52,422 nucleotides of DNA from an uncultured Clostridium sp. Its GTDB lineage: Bacteria > Bacillota > Clostridia > TANB77 > CAG-508. Below, one piece after another: positions 1 through 8,245 of this stretch. Each line of letters opens with the position of its first letter. The stretch's first letter is position 1. The position numbers were made by a program, and so were the translations under genes. The DNA lies in NCBI GenBank assembly GCA_947569365.1, contig CANOSM010000012.1, forward strand, positions 1 to 52,422, in the 5' to 3' direction. Under the pieces are notes generated by a model. It was not told where the DNA came from and searched no databases. It saw only the letters and a program-made list of their open reading frames with translations.

Positions 1-91
1 TTACAAAATCAAAAAATTTAGCACTTGTAAACATAGGGTGTAATAATAATATTTTCTCTTTTTCTTTATTCCCATAGGTAACTATTTTCAA
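1..91 (-). CDS. Alpha/beta hydrolase, N-terminal fragment (runs off the left edge)
   Basis: Only the first 30 codons are in the window. From a TTG at 91-89 the reading frame stays open to the edge and gives a start such as MKIVTYGNKEKEKILLLHP followed by MFTSAKFFDFV. The run of hydrophobic residues ending in LLLHP, followed by a small-residue turn and aromatic residues, is how the first strand and oxyanion loop of alpha/beta hydrolases usually look. A GGAG-type ribosome binding site lies about 11 bases upstream (102-106). It is the last visible member of the operon that starts with the CPBP protease gene, so two alpha/beta hydrolases would sit side by side. The catalytic Ser/Asp/His lie outside the window, so the family call is inference. 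Confidence 0.55.
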   Translation of the reverse strand, partial: MKIVTYGNKEKEKILLLHPMFTSAKFFDFV

Positions 92-108
92 TTAAAATCA
101 ACTCCTAT

Positions 109-122
109 CTAAATTGTAATTT
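109..122. promoter_or_regulatory. Palindromic intergenic element, copy 1
   Basis: A short inverted repeat (AAATT-GT-AATTT core) lies just before the ribosome binding site of the edge hydrolase gene. A closely related element is found in the next two gaps of the same operon (839-856 and 1293-1308). Function unknown; it could be an operator or an RNA processing/stability element. Confidence 0.35.
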
Positions 123-126
123 CTCG

Positions 127-804
127 TTATATTTCTAAAAAATTAAGTAACTTCTTATAAAATACTGTATTATTAAAAATGTAGTTACAATGACCTGCAT
201 TTTCTAGTATAAATAACTCTGAATTTTTTATATTACTAGAAATATATTTTGCTTCATCTTTTGGCACTAAATCTTTTATTCCACCATTAAAAACTAAAGT
301 AGGTACTACTACATTTTCTAGTTCTTTTTCGGTTATCGAATGTGATTCATAATTTAATTTTCCAAACATTTCGTTATTCTTTTTTCCTGGATAGTATGGT
401 ATCTTTTCCATAATTTTTGCATAATTAGGTTTTTCAATTACATTATTTCTTGCAACTCCACTACAAACAATTAATTTTGATATACTTGTAGGATATTGAA
501 TCGCAACATTAAGTGCAACCGTTCCACCACCACTGCAACCTAATAAATAAGGTTTATTTATATTTAATTTTTTTATAAATTCTACTACATCCTTTGCTGA
601 TTCTTCATAAGTTAAATTACAATTCTTTTCGCTTTTTCCACAACATCTTCTATCAAATAAATATACTTTATATTTATCTTTTAATCTGTTTGCTATAAAT
701 TTCATTAGTCCAGTATTAACACTATTAGGATTCAATAAAATTATTGGTTTGCCATCTCCTACCACTTCATAATGAATTTTTATATTATTTACTTCTATAT
801 ACAT
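127..804 (-). CDS. Alpha/beta hydrolase
   Basis: 225 residues. The catalytic triad is visible: nucleophile elbow LLGCSGGG with Ser91, an Asp in the GGIKDLVP segment and a His in ENAGHCNY near the end. The DRRCCGKS segment after strand 4 is also typical of the fold. The usual HG of the oxyanion loop reads NP here (LLNPN). The frame is open 12 codons further upstream, but a perfect AGGAGG lies seven bases before the ATG at 804-802, so that ATG is chosen. No signal peptide or membrane segment is seen, so the protein is probably cytoplasmic. It follows the PPOX-family gene in a CPBP-PPOX-hydrolase-hydrolase operon. The substrate cannot be told from the sequence; esterase or small-molecule hydrolase is a fair description. 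Confidence 0.85.
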   Translation of the reverse strand: MYIEVNNIKIHYEVVGDGKPIILLNPNSVNTGLMKFIANRLKDKYKVYLFDRRCCGKSEKNCNLTYEESAKDVVEFIKKLNINKPYLLGCSGGGTVALNVAIQYPTSISKLIVCSGVARNNVIEKPNYAKIMEKIPYYPGKKNNEMFGKLNYESHSITEKELENVVVPTLVFNGGIKDLVPKDEAKYISSNIKNSELFILENAGHCNYIFNNTVFYKKLLNFLEI

Positions 805-838
805 TTTATAACCTCCTATATAACTTACTAAATCTATC

Positions 839-856
839 AATTACAAAATTGTAATT
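839..856. promoter_or_regulatory. Palindromic intergenic element, copy 2
   Basis: Perfect 8-base inverted repeat AATTACAA-AA-TTGTAATT, just after the stop codon of the PPOX-family gene and before the hydrolase ribosome binding site. It shares the core AATTGTAATT with elements at 109-122 and 1293-1308. Confidence 0.4.
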
Positions 857-861
857 CATTG

Positions 862-1278
862 TTATATTTCTATATCTTCTGATTTAAAATTACTATAATA
901 TCTTGCTGAAATAGAAGTAAATTTCAATACACAGTAATCTGGGTCAGTTACACCTTTTTTATAATACATTGTATCGCCAAATTGCCATATCATTTCTTTT
1001 GATTCTTTATCTTCTAAAACTTCTACTGTTCCTTTAATCATTATTCCCCTATAAAACCTCTTATCGCAAAAATAAACACAAGCCTTTGGATTATTCTTAA
1101 ATGATTGTACCTTTAATGAAGATGTATTCGTTGAAAAATAAATTTCCTTTATTCCATTTCTTTTTCTAGGTTTTAGCATTGCTTTGGTATTTGGGAATCC
1201 ATCCTTATCAATAGAACTAATATAGCAAATACTTTGCTTGTCTATCATATTTCCAATAGTATTTTCCGCATCTCTCAT
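862..1278 (-). CDS. Pyridoxamine 5'-phosphate oxidase-family (split-barrel flavin-binding) protein
   Basis: 138 residues, the usual length for single-domain PPOX-like proteins. The pattern is that of the family: an N-terminal helix (AENTIGNMIDKQ), a first strand CYISSIDKDGFPNTKAM, then EIYFSTNTSSLKVQSFKNNPKACVYF, and a strand pair around GIMIKGTVEVLED. Members bind FMN, F420 or heme and reduce or bind small molecules; which cofactor is used here is not evident. True PdxH proteins are longer and carry a conserved C-terminal substrate motif that is missing, so this is not called pdxH. The ATG at 1278-1276 has an AGGAG about 11 bases upstream. It is the second gene of the operon, 26 bases after the CPBP gene. 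Confidence 0.8.
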   Translation of the reverse strand: MRDAENTIGNMIDKQSICYISSIDKDGFPNTKAMLKPRKRNGIKEIYFSTNTSSLKVQSFKNNPKACVYFCDKRFYRGIMIKGTVEVLEDKESKEMIWQFGDTMYYKKGVTDPDYCVLKFTSISARYYSNFKSEDIEI

Positions 1279-1292
1279 AATTTTTCACACTC

Positions 1293-1308
1293 CTAAATTG
1301 TAATTTAG
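1293..1308. promoter_or_regulatory. Palindromic intergenic element, copy 3
   Basis: Perfect 7-base inverted repeat CTAAATT-GT-AATTTAG. It covers the stop codon of the CPBP gene and ends at the ribosome binding site of the PPOX-family gene. Third copy of the element seen at 109-122 and 839-856. Confidence 0.4.
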
Positions 1309-2186
1309 TAATTTAATTTGTTTTCCAATTTTCCTAATTTTGTAAATAAATATATTGCTACAAAAATTAAAAACATCATTGCAATTAAACCTGATGGGTT
1401 TGGACCAAATAAAGTATTTTCTTTTGAAATCGAAAAACATATTGGAATCTCGCCAGTTACATTCATAACGCCATGTATAATTGCTGCATACATACAATTT
1501 CCTGTTTTTATAGTAATATATGATTCTATAATTCCCACTACCATACAAAATAATATCATCATAACTATATTGCTATATGGTGCAAGATAATTATTTAAAC
1601 TATAATTAAAACCAAAATAAATAATTGGTGCATGTGCTATTCCCCATAACAGCCCGTTTAATAAAACAGCTTTCTTCATTCCGTGTTTTTTTACTTGCAA
1701 TGGTAATAAATACCCTCTCCATCCTAGTTCTTCTCCTAATTCTAATAAATGAATTGGAATTAGAAGAATTGATAAAATCACAGTTATTAAAATCGCTATA
1801 AATGGCGAAATAATTGTAAAATCATTTGAAGCAAGTCCAAATATAGATAAAAAGTCTGATAATACTAAATTATTGTTAAAGTCATTACTCATAAATAAAT
1901 AATAGACTATTGCTCCTAAAATTATAGTAACATTTGGTATTATTAAACAAAATAACCACATTTTTACATCTTTCCAAACTTTCAGACTAAAATTAAATTT
2001 AGATTTGTCACCAGTTATTTTTCTTGTTATAAATAATGCAATTAATGGAACGATTGTAAATGTTGTTATTAATAGTTCGTATGCAATATTACCTTGGGGA
2101 TTTTTATTTAATAAAGCACAAATTCCTAAACCAAAACATATTATATAAATAATAGCCATAAAAATAAAAATCTTATTTTTTTTCAT
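1305..2186 (-). CDS. CPBP-family intramembrane metalloprotease
   Basis: 293 residues with about eight hydrophobic segments. The family motifs are present: EELGWRGY (Glu152, Glu153, Arg157), then WGIAHAP with His185, and a later HGVMN His. These form the metal-binding, membrane-embedded active site of CPBP (Abi/Rce1-like) proteases. In Firmicutes such proteins are linked to bacteriocin self-immunity, peptide processing or unknown roles; the substrate here is unknown. The start ATG at 2186-2184 has a GAGGAGGC ribosome binding site. It is the first gene of a four-gene operon with a candidate promoter at 2226-2254. Confidence 0.88.
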   Translation of the reverse strand: MKKNKIFIFMAIIYIICFGLGICALLNKNPQGNIAYELLITTFTIVPLIALFITRKITGDKSKFNFSLKVWKDVKMWLFCLIIPNVTIILGAIVYYLFMSNDFNNNLVLSDFLSIFGLASNDFTIISPFIAILITVILSILLIPIHLLELGEELGWRGYLLPLQVKKHGMKKAVLLNGLLWGIAHAPIIYFGFNYSLNNYLAPYSNIVMMILFCMVVGIIESYITIKTGNCMYAAIIHGVMNVTGEIPICFSISKENTLFGPNPSGLIAMMFLIFVAIYLFTKLGKLENKLNY

Positions 2187-2225
2187 TTAATATGCCTCCT
2201 CTATAAATTACTAGTTATCGCTATC

Positions 2226-2254
2226 ATTATAACATTATTCTAAAAAAATGTATA
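2226..2254 (-). promoter_or_regulatory. Candidate sigma-A promoter of the CPBP operon
   Basis: Read on the minus strand: -35 TATACA (2254-2249), 17-base spacer, perfect -10 TATAAT (2231-2226). It lies about 40 bases before the CPBP start codon. The -35 matches the consensus at 4 of 6 positions. Confidence 0.5.
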
Positions 2255-2273
2255 TGAAAACAGTCAAAAAAAT

Positions 2274-2317
2274 AATAAGCCAAAAAAGTATTTTGTAAAC
2301 TTCTTTTTTGACTTATT
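2274..2317. terminator. Stem-loop with T-tracts on both sides
   Basis: 15-base arms (2274-2288 and 2303-2317) with one mismatch and a 14-base loop. T-runs follow on either strand. No gene ends immediately before it, so it may be a back-up stop for secA transcripts or belong to an unseen small RNA. Confidence 0.5.
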
Positions 2318-2375
2318 TTTCTATTTTTATGTTTTCAAAGATAAACCTTTGTTTTTGTGTTTTTTCCTCAAAAAG

Positions 2376-2428
2376 CTCTATAAGATTGTATAAAACTCTA
2401 TGAGGTTAGTTAGTATCTTATTAGTATC
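2376..2428 (+). repeat. Two pairs of short direct repeats
   Basis: CTCTATAAG (2376-2384) recurs as CTCTATGAG (2396-2404), and TTAGTATC is found at 2410-2417 and 2421-2428. The role is unknown. Such spacing is seen at recombinase or regulator binding sites, but no integrase gene is nearby. Confidence 0.3.
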
Positions 2429-2604
2429 ATTTTTTTATTTTTTACAACTTTTTTATTCTTTAAAAGTATTGATTTAAAAGCGTTTAAGCGTATTCTTATA
2501 TATTTTTATTATAAACTATTTTAGTATTATATCATGTATATGTTATAAAATTAATTTTTTGAGAAAAATTTCTAAAATTTATATTCCAATAATTATAGAT
2601 TTAG

Positions 2605-2647
2605 TAAATAAAAAGAAAAAAGAGTTATACATAAAATATGTTAACTC
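2605..2647 (-). terminator. secA terminator
   Basis: On the minus strand the stem AGAGTTA...TAACTCT extends inward to about 12 pairs with one bulged base (2621-2647). It is followed by a T-rich tail of about 15 bases. It sits about 70 bases past the secA stop. Confidence 0.7.
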
Positions 2648-2714
2648 TCTTAATATGTTACTTTTAAATTTTGATATATTTAATATATTCTCTTATACTC
2701 TGTAACCATTGATA

Positions 2715-5480
2715 TTACTGGTTTTTTCCACAGCAGTTCTTATATTTCTTTCCACTTCCACAAGGACATGGATCATTTCTTCCTACTTTTGGTCCATCAT
2801 TAACAATTGTTGTATGTGCTTTCTTTTCTTTAGCCTTAGTTTCTTCATCTTGGATTGAAGATGGATCTATTATAGAACTAATATCTTCTCTTCCTTCTGA
2901 TGTTACTTTAGCTGCTGATTTTCTCTCATATCCTTCTCTTTTTCTTACTGAAAGAACTATCTTTGAAACATCTAATTTAATATCATTTATCATTTCATCA
3001 AACATCTCAAATCCTTCAATTCTATATTGTGCAACTGGGTCTTTTTGTCCATATGCTCTAAGTCCTATACCATCTTTTAGAGCATCCATTGCATCAATAT
3101 GATCCATCCATTTCTCGTCAACAACTTTTAGCATTATAATTCTTTCAAGTTCTCTATATTCATTTTCACCAATTTCTTCTTCTTTTTCAGCATATTTCTT
3201 TTGTGCTTTTTCTTTTATTTCTTCTAATAACTCATCATAATCAACATTTGATTTTTCTAGAGATTTAATATCTGTAATATTTAATCTATTTTGTAATTCA
3301 ATAGCTATAACATCTTGTTTAGTATTTAATTCATTAGCATATGTGTCTAATATAGATTCACAAGTAAAATCAATCATATTAGATATTGAGTTCTTTAAAT
3401 TTGCTCCATCTAAAACTTCTCTTCTTTGTTTATATATAAGTTCTCTTTGCGTATTCATAACATCATCATAGTTAAGTACATGTTTTCTGATTGAGAAGTT
3501 CCTTCCTTCAACTTTCTTTTGTGCATTTTCAACAGCTTTTGTTATAGGTCTAAATTCAATTGGCATATTTTCATCAGCACCAAGTTTATTGTAAACTCTT
3601 GCAACCATATCCCCACCAAATATTTTCATCAAGTCGTCATCTAAGCTTATATAAAATCTTGATTGTCCTGGATCTCCTTGACGTCCACTACGTCCACGAA
3701 GCTGATTATCAATTCTTCTTGATTCATGTCTTTCTGTACCAATTATTTTTAATCCACCTGCTTCAATAACTTTTTCTTTCTCTTTAGCTATTTCTTCTGC
3801 AAATTTTTCTTCTAATTCTTTAAATTTTGCTCTGGCTTCTAGTACTTCTTCATCTATTGTCTCATTATGAGAATTAGATTGTAATACTAGTTCTTGAGAA
3901 TATCCTAATTTTCTCATTTCTTGTTTTGCCATATATTCACTGTTTCCACCAAGCATAATATCGGTACCACGACCAGCCATGTTAGTAGCTATTGTAACAG
4001 CCCCAAGTTTACCTGCTTGTGCTACTATTTCAGCTTCTTTTTCATGATATCTAGCATTTAATACTTCATGTTTAATTCCAGCATTATCTAATAATTTACT
4101 TAGCTTTTCTGATTTATCTACTGATACAGTACCTACTAAAACTGGTTGACCTTTTTGATGGCATTCAATAACATCTTGTACTACAGCATTAAATTTAACT
4201 TTTTCATTTTTGTATATTATATCATTTCTATCATCTCTTATAACTGGCTTATTTGTAGGTACAATAACAACATCTAATCCATATATCTCTCTGAATTCTG
4301 ATTCTTCTGTTTTAGCAGTACCAGTCATACCAGATAACTTATTATACATTCTAAAATAATTTTGGAATGTTATTGTTGCTAGAGTCCTTTGTTCATCAGC
4401 TATTTTTACATTTTCTTTAGCTTCGATTGCTTGGTGAAGACCTGCATTATATCTTCTACCATACATGATTCTTCCTGTAAACTCATCAACTATTAATACT
4501 TCTCCATTTTGAACAATGTAGTCTGTATCTTTTTTCATTACACCATGAGCTTTTAAAGCTTGATTTACATTGTGAACTAAATCAGAGTTATCTAAATCAT
4601 TAAAGTTATCAAGTCCAAAGAATTCTTCTGCTTTCTTTATACCTCTTTGTGTTAAAGAAGCTGTTTTAGCTTTTAAGTCTACTATATAGTCATATTTTTC
4701 ATTATCTTCTGCTTGCTGTTCATCTTTTACATCTTCTTCGATTATTACTTTAGCTTCTAATCTTTTAACAAAATCATTTGCTTTTTTATACATATCTGAT
4801 GATTTATTTGCTCTACCTGAAATTATAAGTGGAGTTCTTGCTTCATCTATTAATATACTATCAACTTCATCAACAATAGCAAAATTTAAGTCTCTTTGAA
4901 CCATTTGTTCTTTATTTATAACCATATTATCTCTTAAATAATCAAATCCGAATTCATTATTTGTTCCATAAGTAATATCTGCGGCATAAGCTTTTTGCTT
5001 TTCTTGTGAATTCATTTTACTTAAAACTAATCCTACAGATAGCCCTAAGAATTTATATATTTTTCCCATCATTTCGCCTTGATATTTTGCTAAGTAATCA
5101 TTAACTGTAATTAAATGTGTTCCTTTTCCAGATAGTGCATTTAAATATAATGGTAAAGTTGCAACTATTGTTTTTCCTTCACCTGTTTTCATTTCAGCAA
5201 TTCTTCCTTGATGAAGAATAATACCACCAATTAATTGAACATCGAAATGTCTTAATCCTAATACTCTTTTTGATGCCTCTCTTACTACAGCAAATGCTTC
5301 TGGTAAAATATCATCTAGAGTTTCTCCATTTTCCAATCTTTCTCTAAAATAAGGTGTCTTTTCTCTTAATTCCTTATCTGAAAGCTTTTCCATTTCTGGT
5401 TCTAAAGCATTTATTTTTGATACTATTGGCTTTAATCTTTTTACTTCTCTTTCACTATATGATTTAAAAATCTTTTTCAT
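2715..5480 (-). CDS. secA: Protein translocase ATPase SecA
   Basis: 921 residues, within the usual SecA range. It is the ATP-driven motor that pushes preproteins through SecYEG at the membrane. Walker A is MKTGEGKT (residues 98-104), and [19 protein letters not shown] is the classic DEAD-box signature of the first nucleotide-binding domain. The second domain holds [10 protein letters not shown] and [15 protein letters not shown] helical scaffold/wing region follows, and the C-terminus ends in the zinc-binding SEC-C tail ([15 protein letters not shown]) used for SecB/ribosome contact. The frame is open 13 codons upstream, but a perfect AGGAGG lies six bases before the ATG at 5480-5478. It appears monocistronic, with its own promoter and terminator. 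It looks intact and ordinary. Confidence 0.98.
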   Translation of the reverse strand: MKKIFKSYSEREVKRLKPIVSKINALEPEMEKLSDKELREKTPYFRERLENGETLDDILPEAFAVVREASKRVLGLRHFDVQLIGGIILHQGRIAEMKTGEGKTIVATLPLYLNALSGKGTHLITVNDYLAKYQGEMMGKIYKFLGLSVGLVLSKMNSQEKQKAYAADITYGTNNEFGFDYLRDNMVINKEQMVQRDLNFAIVDEVDSILIDEARTPLIISGRANKSSDMYKKANDFVKRLEAKVIIEEDVKDEQQAEDNEKYDYIVDLKAKTASLTQRGIKKAEEFFGLDNFNDLDNSDLVHNVNQALKAHGVMKKDTDYIVQNGEVLIVDEFTGRIMYGRRYNAGLHQAIEAKENVKIADEQRTLATITFQNYFRMYNKLSGMTGTAKTEESEFREIYGLDVVIVPTNKPVIRDDRNDIIYKNEKVKFNAVVQDVIECHQKGQPVLVGTVSVDKSEKLSKLLDNAGIKHEVLNARYHEKEAEIVAQAGKLGAVTIATNMAGRGTDIMLGGNSEYMAKQEMRKLGYSQELVLQSNSHNETIDEEVLEARAKFKELEEKFAEEIAKEKEKVIEAGGLKIIGTERHESRRIDNQLRGRSGRQGDPGQSRFYISLDDDLMKIFGGDMVARVYNKLGADENMPIEFRPITKAVENAQKKVEGRNFSIRKHVLNYDDVMNTQRELIYKQRREVLDGANLKNSISNMIDFTCESILDTYANELNTKQDVIAIELQNRLNITDIKSLEKSNVDYDELLEEIKEKAQKKYAEKEEEIGENEYRELERIIMLKVVDEKWMDHIDAMDALKDGIGLRAYGQKDPVAQYRIEGFEMFDEMINDIKLDVSKIVLSVRKREGYERKSAAKVTSEGREDISSIIDPSSIQDEETKAKEKKAHTTIVNDGPKVGRNDPCPCGSGKKYKNCCGKNQ

Positions 5481-5509
5481 CTTTAGCCTCCTAAACATTA
5501 CTGACAATA

Positions 5510-5538
5510 AATATATCATTTTTAGTTTTAGTTTGCAA
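5510..5538 (-). promoter_or_regulatory. Candidate secA promoter
   Basis: Minus strand: -35 TTGCAA (5538-5533), 17-base spacer, -10 TATATT (5515-5510). The transcript would start about 20-25 bases before the secA ATG. Confidence 0.55.
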
Positions 5539-5596
5539 GAATATTATTGAATTTATTGAATAATATTTATTAAATTTAAAAAATGAGGTTTTGTTT

Positions 5597-6160
5597 ATGT
5601 TTGTTTATAATGTTAAAATGAGCGGAAATAAGCTTTACAAAAGTATTTTCGCAATCCTTATAATAATTTCTATTATATTATTTATTTTATCTATTTATCA
5701 TATTTTTAAAAATTTTTCACCTACTATACAAAATGAATCTTACGCTGTAGATGATTCTATAAAATTAGATGATGTATCAGAAATATCATCTGAGAATTAT
5801 ACAAATACCTTAAAGCAGATTCATGATAATTTAGATGAGTATATAGGAAGAAAAATTTCTTTTACTGGATACATCTATAAAATAGATGCACTAGAAAAAA
5901 ATCAATTTGTTCTTGCTAGAAATATGATTATTAATCAAGCTTCTCAAACTGTAATAGTAGGTTTCTTATGTCAGTATGATAATATTCAAGATTTTAAAGA
6001 ACTTTCTTGGGTACATGTAACAGGAACAATTGAAAAAGGATATTTAGACGGTGAAATTCCTATACTTAAAATAACTAATATTGAAAAAGCAAATAAGCCA
6101 AAAGATGAATTTGTATATCCTCCTGATGATACATATATACCTACATCAGTTCTTTATTAA
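5597..6160 (+). CDS. Membrane-anchored DUF1980/TIGR03943 C-terminal-domain-like protein
   Basis: 187 residues. One hydrophobic segment near the N-terminus (about residues 12-35) is followed by a linker and a soluble domain. The stretch YIGRKISFTGYIYK, then NQFVLARNMI, then WVHVTGTIEKGYLDGEIPIL and a KPKDEFVYP end matches my memory of the C-terminal domain of YcgQ-like (DUF1980) proteins. Those are normally longer, pair with a permease and carry a Cys-Cys motif. That motif is absent here (NQASQT at the equivalent place) and no permease gene is adjacent. An OB-like exported domain is likely; the function is unknown. The ATG at 5597 is preferred over an upstream TTG because GAGG lies eight bases before it. 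It is a single-gene unit ending in a strong terminator. Confidence 0.6.
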   Translation: MFVYNVKMSGNKLYKSIFAILIIISIILFILSIYHIFKNFSPTIQNESYAVDDSIKLDDVSEISSENYTNTLKQIHDNLDEYIGRKISFTGYIYKIDALEKNQFVLARNMIINQASQTVIVGFLCQYDNIQDFKELSWVHVTGTIEKGYLDGEIPILKITNIEKANKPKDEFVYPPDDTYIPTSVLY

Positions 6161-6170
6161 AAAATTATAT

Positions 6171-6215
6171 AAAAGTATTAATAGTCAAAAACGATTATTA
6201 ATACTTTTATTATTT
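6171..6215 (+). terminator. Terminator of the DUF1980-like gene
   Basis: Perfect 13-base inverted repeat (6171-6183 / 6196-6208, AAAAGTATTAATA arms), 12-base loop, AT-rich tail. It starts 11 bases after the stop codon. Confidence 0.75.
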
Positions 6216-6318
6216 GAATTTATCTGTTAGTAAATATTTTTTTAACTTAAACTATTGTCTTTCTCTTTTGGTGTACATAATAAAAATAATGCTCTGTGCG
6301 TCAACCTTTTATGTTTAT

Positions 6319-7419
6319 TTAACTATTCTTATCAAATATAGTTTTTATAATTCCTCTTTCTATTAAAGATTCAAATATATTTTTATAAATAATTAATATT
6401 ATTGGTCCTACTATTAATCCTAATATCCCCATTAATTTAAATCCTGCATACATTGCAACTAAAGTAAATATTGGATGTATCCCTATTTTATTACTTACTA
6501 TTCTAGGCTCTAGTATTTGTCTTTCTAAAAGAACAATTACATATATAATAACTAGTGCTATTCCTAAATTTATATCTCCCACAAGTCCTGATATAATTGC
6601 CCAAGGTACTAATACTGTTCCAGAACCGAGTATTGGAAGTGCATCTACTATTCCTATAGCTATAGCAGTTATTAGAGGAAATCCTATATTAAAATGCATA
6701 AAATCTAATATATACAGTCCAATAAGTACTATTATAAAAGATATTACTACTAATATCATTTCTGCTTTTATATAATTTAATAATTGAAGTGTTATTTCTT
6801 TAAAATGATTATTAAATTTCTTTATCCATAATCTAGGAATGTGATGTTCGAATTGATCTTTTATATAAAATCTATCTATACATATAAAATAAGTTGCTAG
6901 AAATGTAATTATTATATATATACAAATCTCTGGTATTTTTGTAATTAAATTTAATATACCATTTAACATTTGTGACATATAATTACTTGCTGTTACTATA
7001 ATATCATTTGTTGAAGATTGAATAAGTTCTTTTATTTGAACAGATACATTTAATTTATTTATATCTACAGAATTAATAATATTATTTATACTATCTGATA
7101 TTATAGGCATATATATGTTCATATTATTAAGTAGTTTACTTGCTTCTGAAATAATAGTAACAGATGCAACCGCTACAATTGCTCCTATTATAATAAATAT
7201 CATCAGCATACTAATGATTGTACTTGCTCTTCTACTTATATTACACTTATACATCATTTTTTTGATCAGGGGTTCTAAACAATTTGCTATAATTAATCCT
7301 ATTAGAAATGGACTAAAAAATAAAAATGTTTTTAATATAAAATAAACTACTAAAGATAATATTAAGAAATATAATATATTTTTTAATATTCTTGTATAAT
7401 GTCCAACATCTATTATCAT
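6319..7419 (-). CDS. AI-2E-family (PerM/YtvI-like) membrane protein
   Basis: 366 residues with seven to eight hydrophobic segments. The family layout is clear: two N-terminal membrane helices, a helical soluble stretch (about residues 80-150), then a membrane block with PLITAIAIGIVDALPILGSG and the end segment MGILGLIVGPIIL. In this family the conserved DALPILG-type loop is diagnostic. Members include Na+/H+ antiporter-like and autoinducer-export-like proteins, and in spore formers the sporulation protein YtvI. Length and context fit YtvI, and a perfect 0A-box-like TGTCGAA lies about 100 bases upstream (7516-7522), but this is inference only. The ATG at 7419-7417 has a GGAG eight bases upstream. 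Confidence 0.85.
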   Translation of the reverse strand: MIIDVGHYTRILKNILYFLILSLVVYFILKTFLFFSPFLIGLIIANCLEPLIKKMMYKCNISRRASTIISMLMIFIIIGAIVAVASVTIISEASKLLNNMNIYMPIISDSINNIINSVDINKLNVSVQIKELIQSSTNDIIVTASNYMSQMLNGILNLITKIPEICIYIIITFLATYFICIDRFYIKDQFEHHIPRLWIKKFNNHFKEITLQLLNYIKAEMILVVISFIIVLIGLYILDFMHFNIGFPLITAIAIGIVDALPILGSGTVLVPWAIISGLVGDINLGIALVIIYVIVLLERQILEPRIVSNKIGIHPIFTLVAMYAGFKLMGILGLIVGPIILIIYKNIFESLIERGIIKTIFDKNS

Positions 7420-7515
7420 ACTTTTTTCTCCTATGTAACTTAAATATAATTTTGATTAATTATATTCTTTCCTTTTATTAATATTTGTATTCTAATACAT
7501 GTTAATTAAAAAGTA

Positions 7516-7522
7516 TGTCGAA
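7516..7522 (+). promoter_or_regulatory. 0A-box-like site (TGTCGAA)
   Basis: Exact match to the 7-base Spo0A binding core, between the AI-2E-family gene and the Asn-rich gene. CG-containing heptamers are rare in such AT-rich noncoding DNA, and exact copies also lie at 11895-11901 and 16199-16205. Confidence 0.35.
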
Positions 7523-7534
7523 ACATATTAAATT

Positions 7535-7575
7535 TTAAAAAAAGAGAAAGTCATTTTAAAATTTTGACCTTCTCT
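7535..7575 (-). terminator. Terminator of the Asn-rich protein gene
   Basis: 11-base arms with one mismatch (7543-7553 / 7565-7575, AGAGAAAGTCA). On the minus strand a T-run follows. It begins 14 bases after the stop codon. Confidence 0.65.
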
Positions 7576-7589
7576 ATTTTTCCATTATT

Positions 7590-8186
7590 TTAGAAATAAT
7601 TTCTAGGGCTATATCCCATATATCCATTATTCATACTATTTCCTCTCATTTCTGGAACATTACCATATTGATAGTATGGATTATTATAATATCCTGAATT
7701 TACATTAATATTATCTAAATTCTGTTTTATTAATCTAGTTAGAATTAATATTTTTATTAAATCTTTTAATAATGTATCATATTGATTTTTGCTATTTTGT
7801 ACACTGTCAGGTTTGTTTTTATTATTTGTATTTGAATTTTCTGTTTCTTTATTACAATATGAATTAAATACTTCCTCTACTATATCTTCTATTTCTTTTT
7901 CTGTTATATTAACATTTCTGTAGTTTGGTAATATATCTGTTATTATTTTATTCAAGTCTCTATATATTTCTGGATATTGTGATTTAAAAAATTCTCCCTT
8001 CATTTGCACATTTGAAATATTACTATTTCTAAATCCTGTTTGACTTCTAGTATATGTATTATTAAAAGGGTTCATATTATTATATGGAGGAAATACACTA
8101 CCACCTTGAAACGCATCCATATAACCGCTTCTTCCATTCATATATTCAAAATCTCTATTATAAATATTGTTTTCATCATAATTCAT
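7590..8186 (-). CDS. Hypothetical Asn/Tyr-rich protein
   Basis: 198 residues; I do not recognise it. The N-terminal ~60 residues are low-complexity, rich in Asn, Tyr, Gly and Met. A predicted helical core follows (about residues 62-112, including FFKSQYPEIYRDLNKII and NITEKEIEDIVEEVF), then an Asn/Lys linker. A second helix contains LLKDLIKILILTRLIKQNL, and the tail is Asn/Tyr/Gly-rich. No membrane helix or signal peptide is convincing. The architecture of a helical core between flexible Tyr/Asn/Gly tails resembles spore-coat or surface-associated proteins of clostridia, but that is a guess. It has a strong GAGGAGG ribosome binding site and its own terminator, so it is a real gene. Confidence 0.7.
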   Translation of the reverse strand: MNYDENNIYNRDFEYMNGRSGYMDAFQGGSVFPPYNNMNPFNNTYTRSQTGFRNSNISNVQMKGEFFKSQYPEIYRDLNKIITDILPNYRNVNITEKEIEDIVEEVFNSYCNKETENSNTNNKNKPDSVQNSKNQYDTLLKDLIKILILTRLIKQNLDNINVNSGYYNNPYYQYGNVPEMRGNSMNNGYMGYSPRNYF

Positions 8187-8245
8187 AATATAAAAACCTC
8201 CTCTTATTTTTATATAATATGAGAAAGTTTTTTAATATGTGCATA

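Larger units (their letters stand above)
2187..2714. other. Noncoding region between the CPBP operon and secA
   Basis: About 530 bases without a supportable gene. It holds the CPBP promoter (2226-2254), a long stem-loop (2274-2317), two pairs of short direct repeats (2376-2428) and the secA terminator (2605-2647). Translations in all frames of 2330-2600 are broken by stops. No tRNA or tmRNA-like sequence is seen. Confidence 0.6.

Noticed and set aside
1285..1548. Minus-strand frame of 87 codons overlapping the CPBP gene end
   Set aside because: Out of frame with the recognised protease, rich in Tyr/Cys/Asn as frame-shifted AT-rich code tends to be, and without similarity to anything.
1318..1590. 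Plus-strand open frame opposite the CPBP gene
   Set aside because: It is the antisense shadow of a well-supported gene, with no ribosome binding site. The same holds for the many antisense frames opposite secA, uvrA, nadE, the MMPL gene and others.
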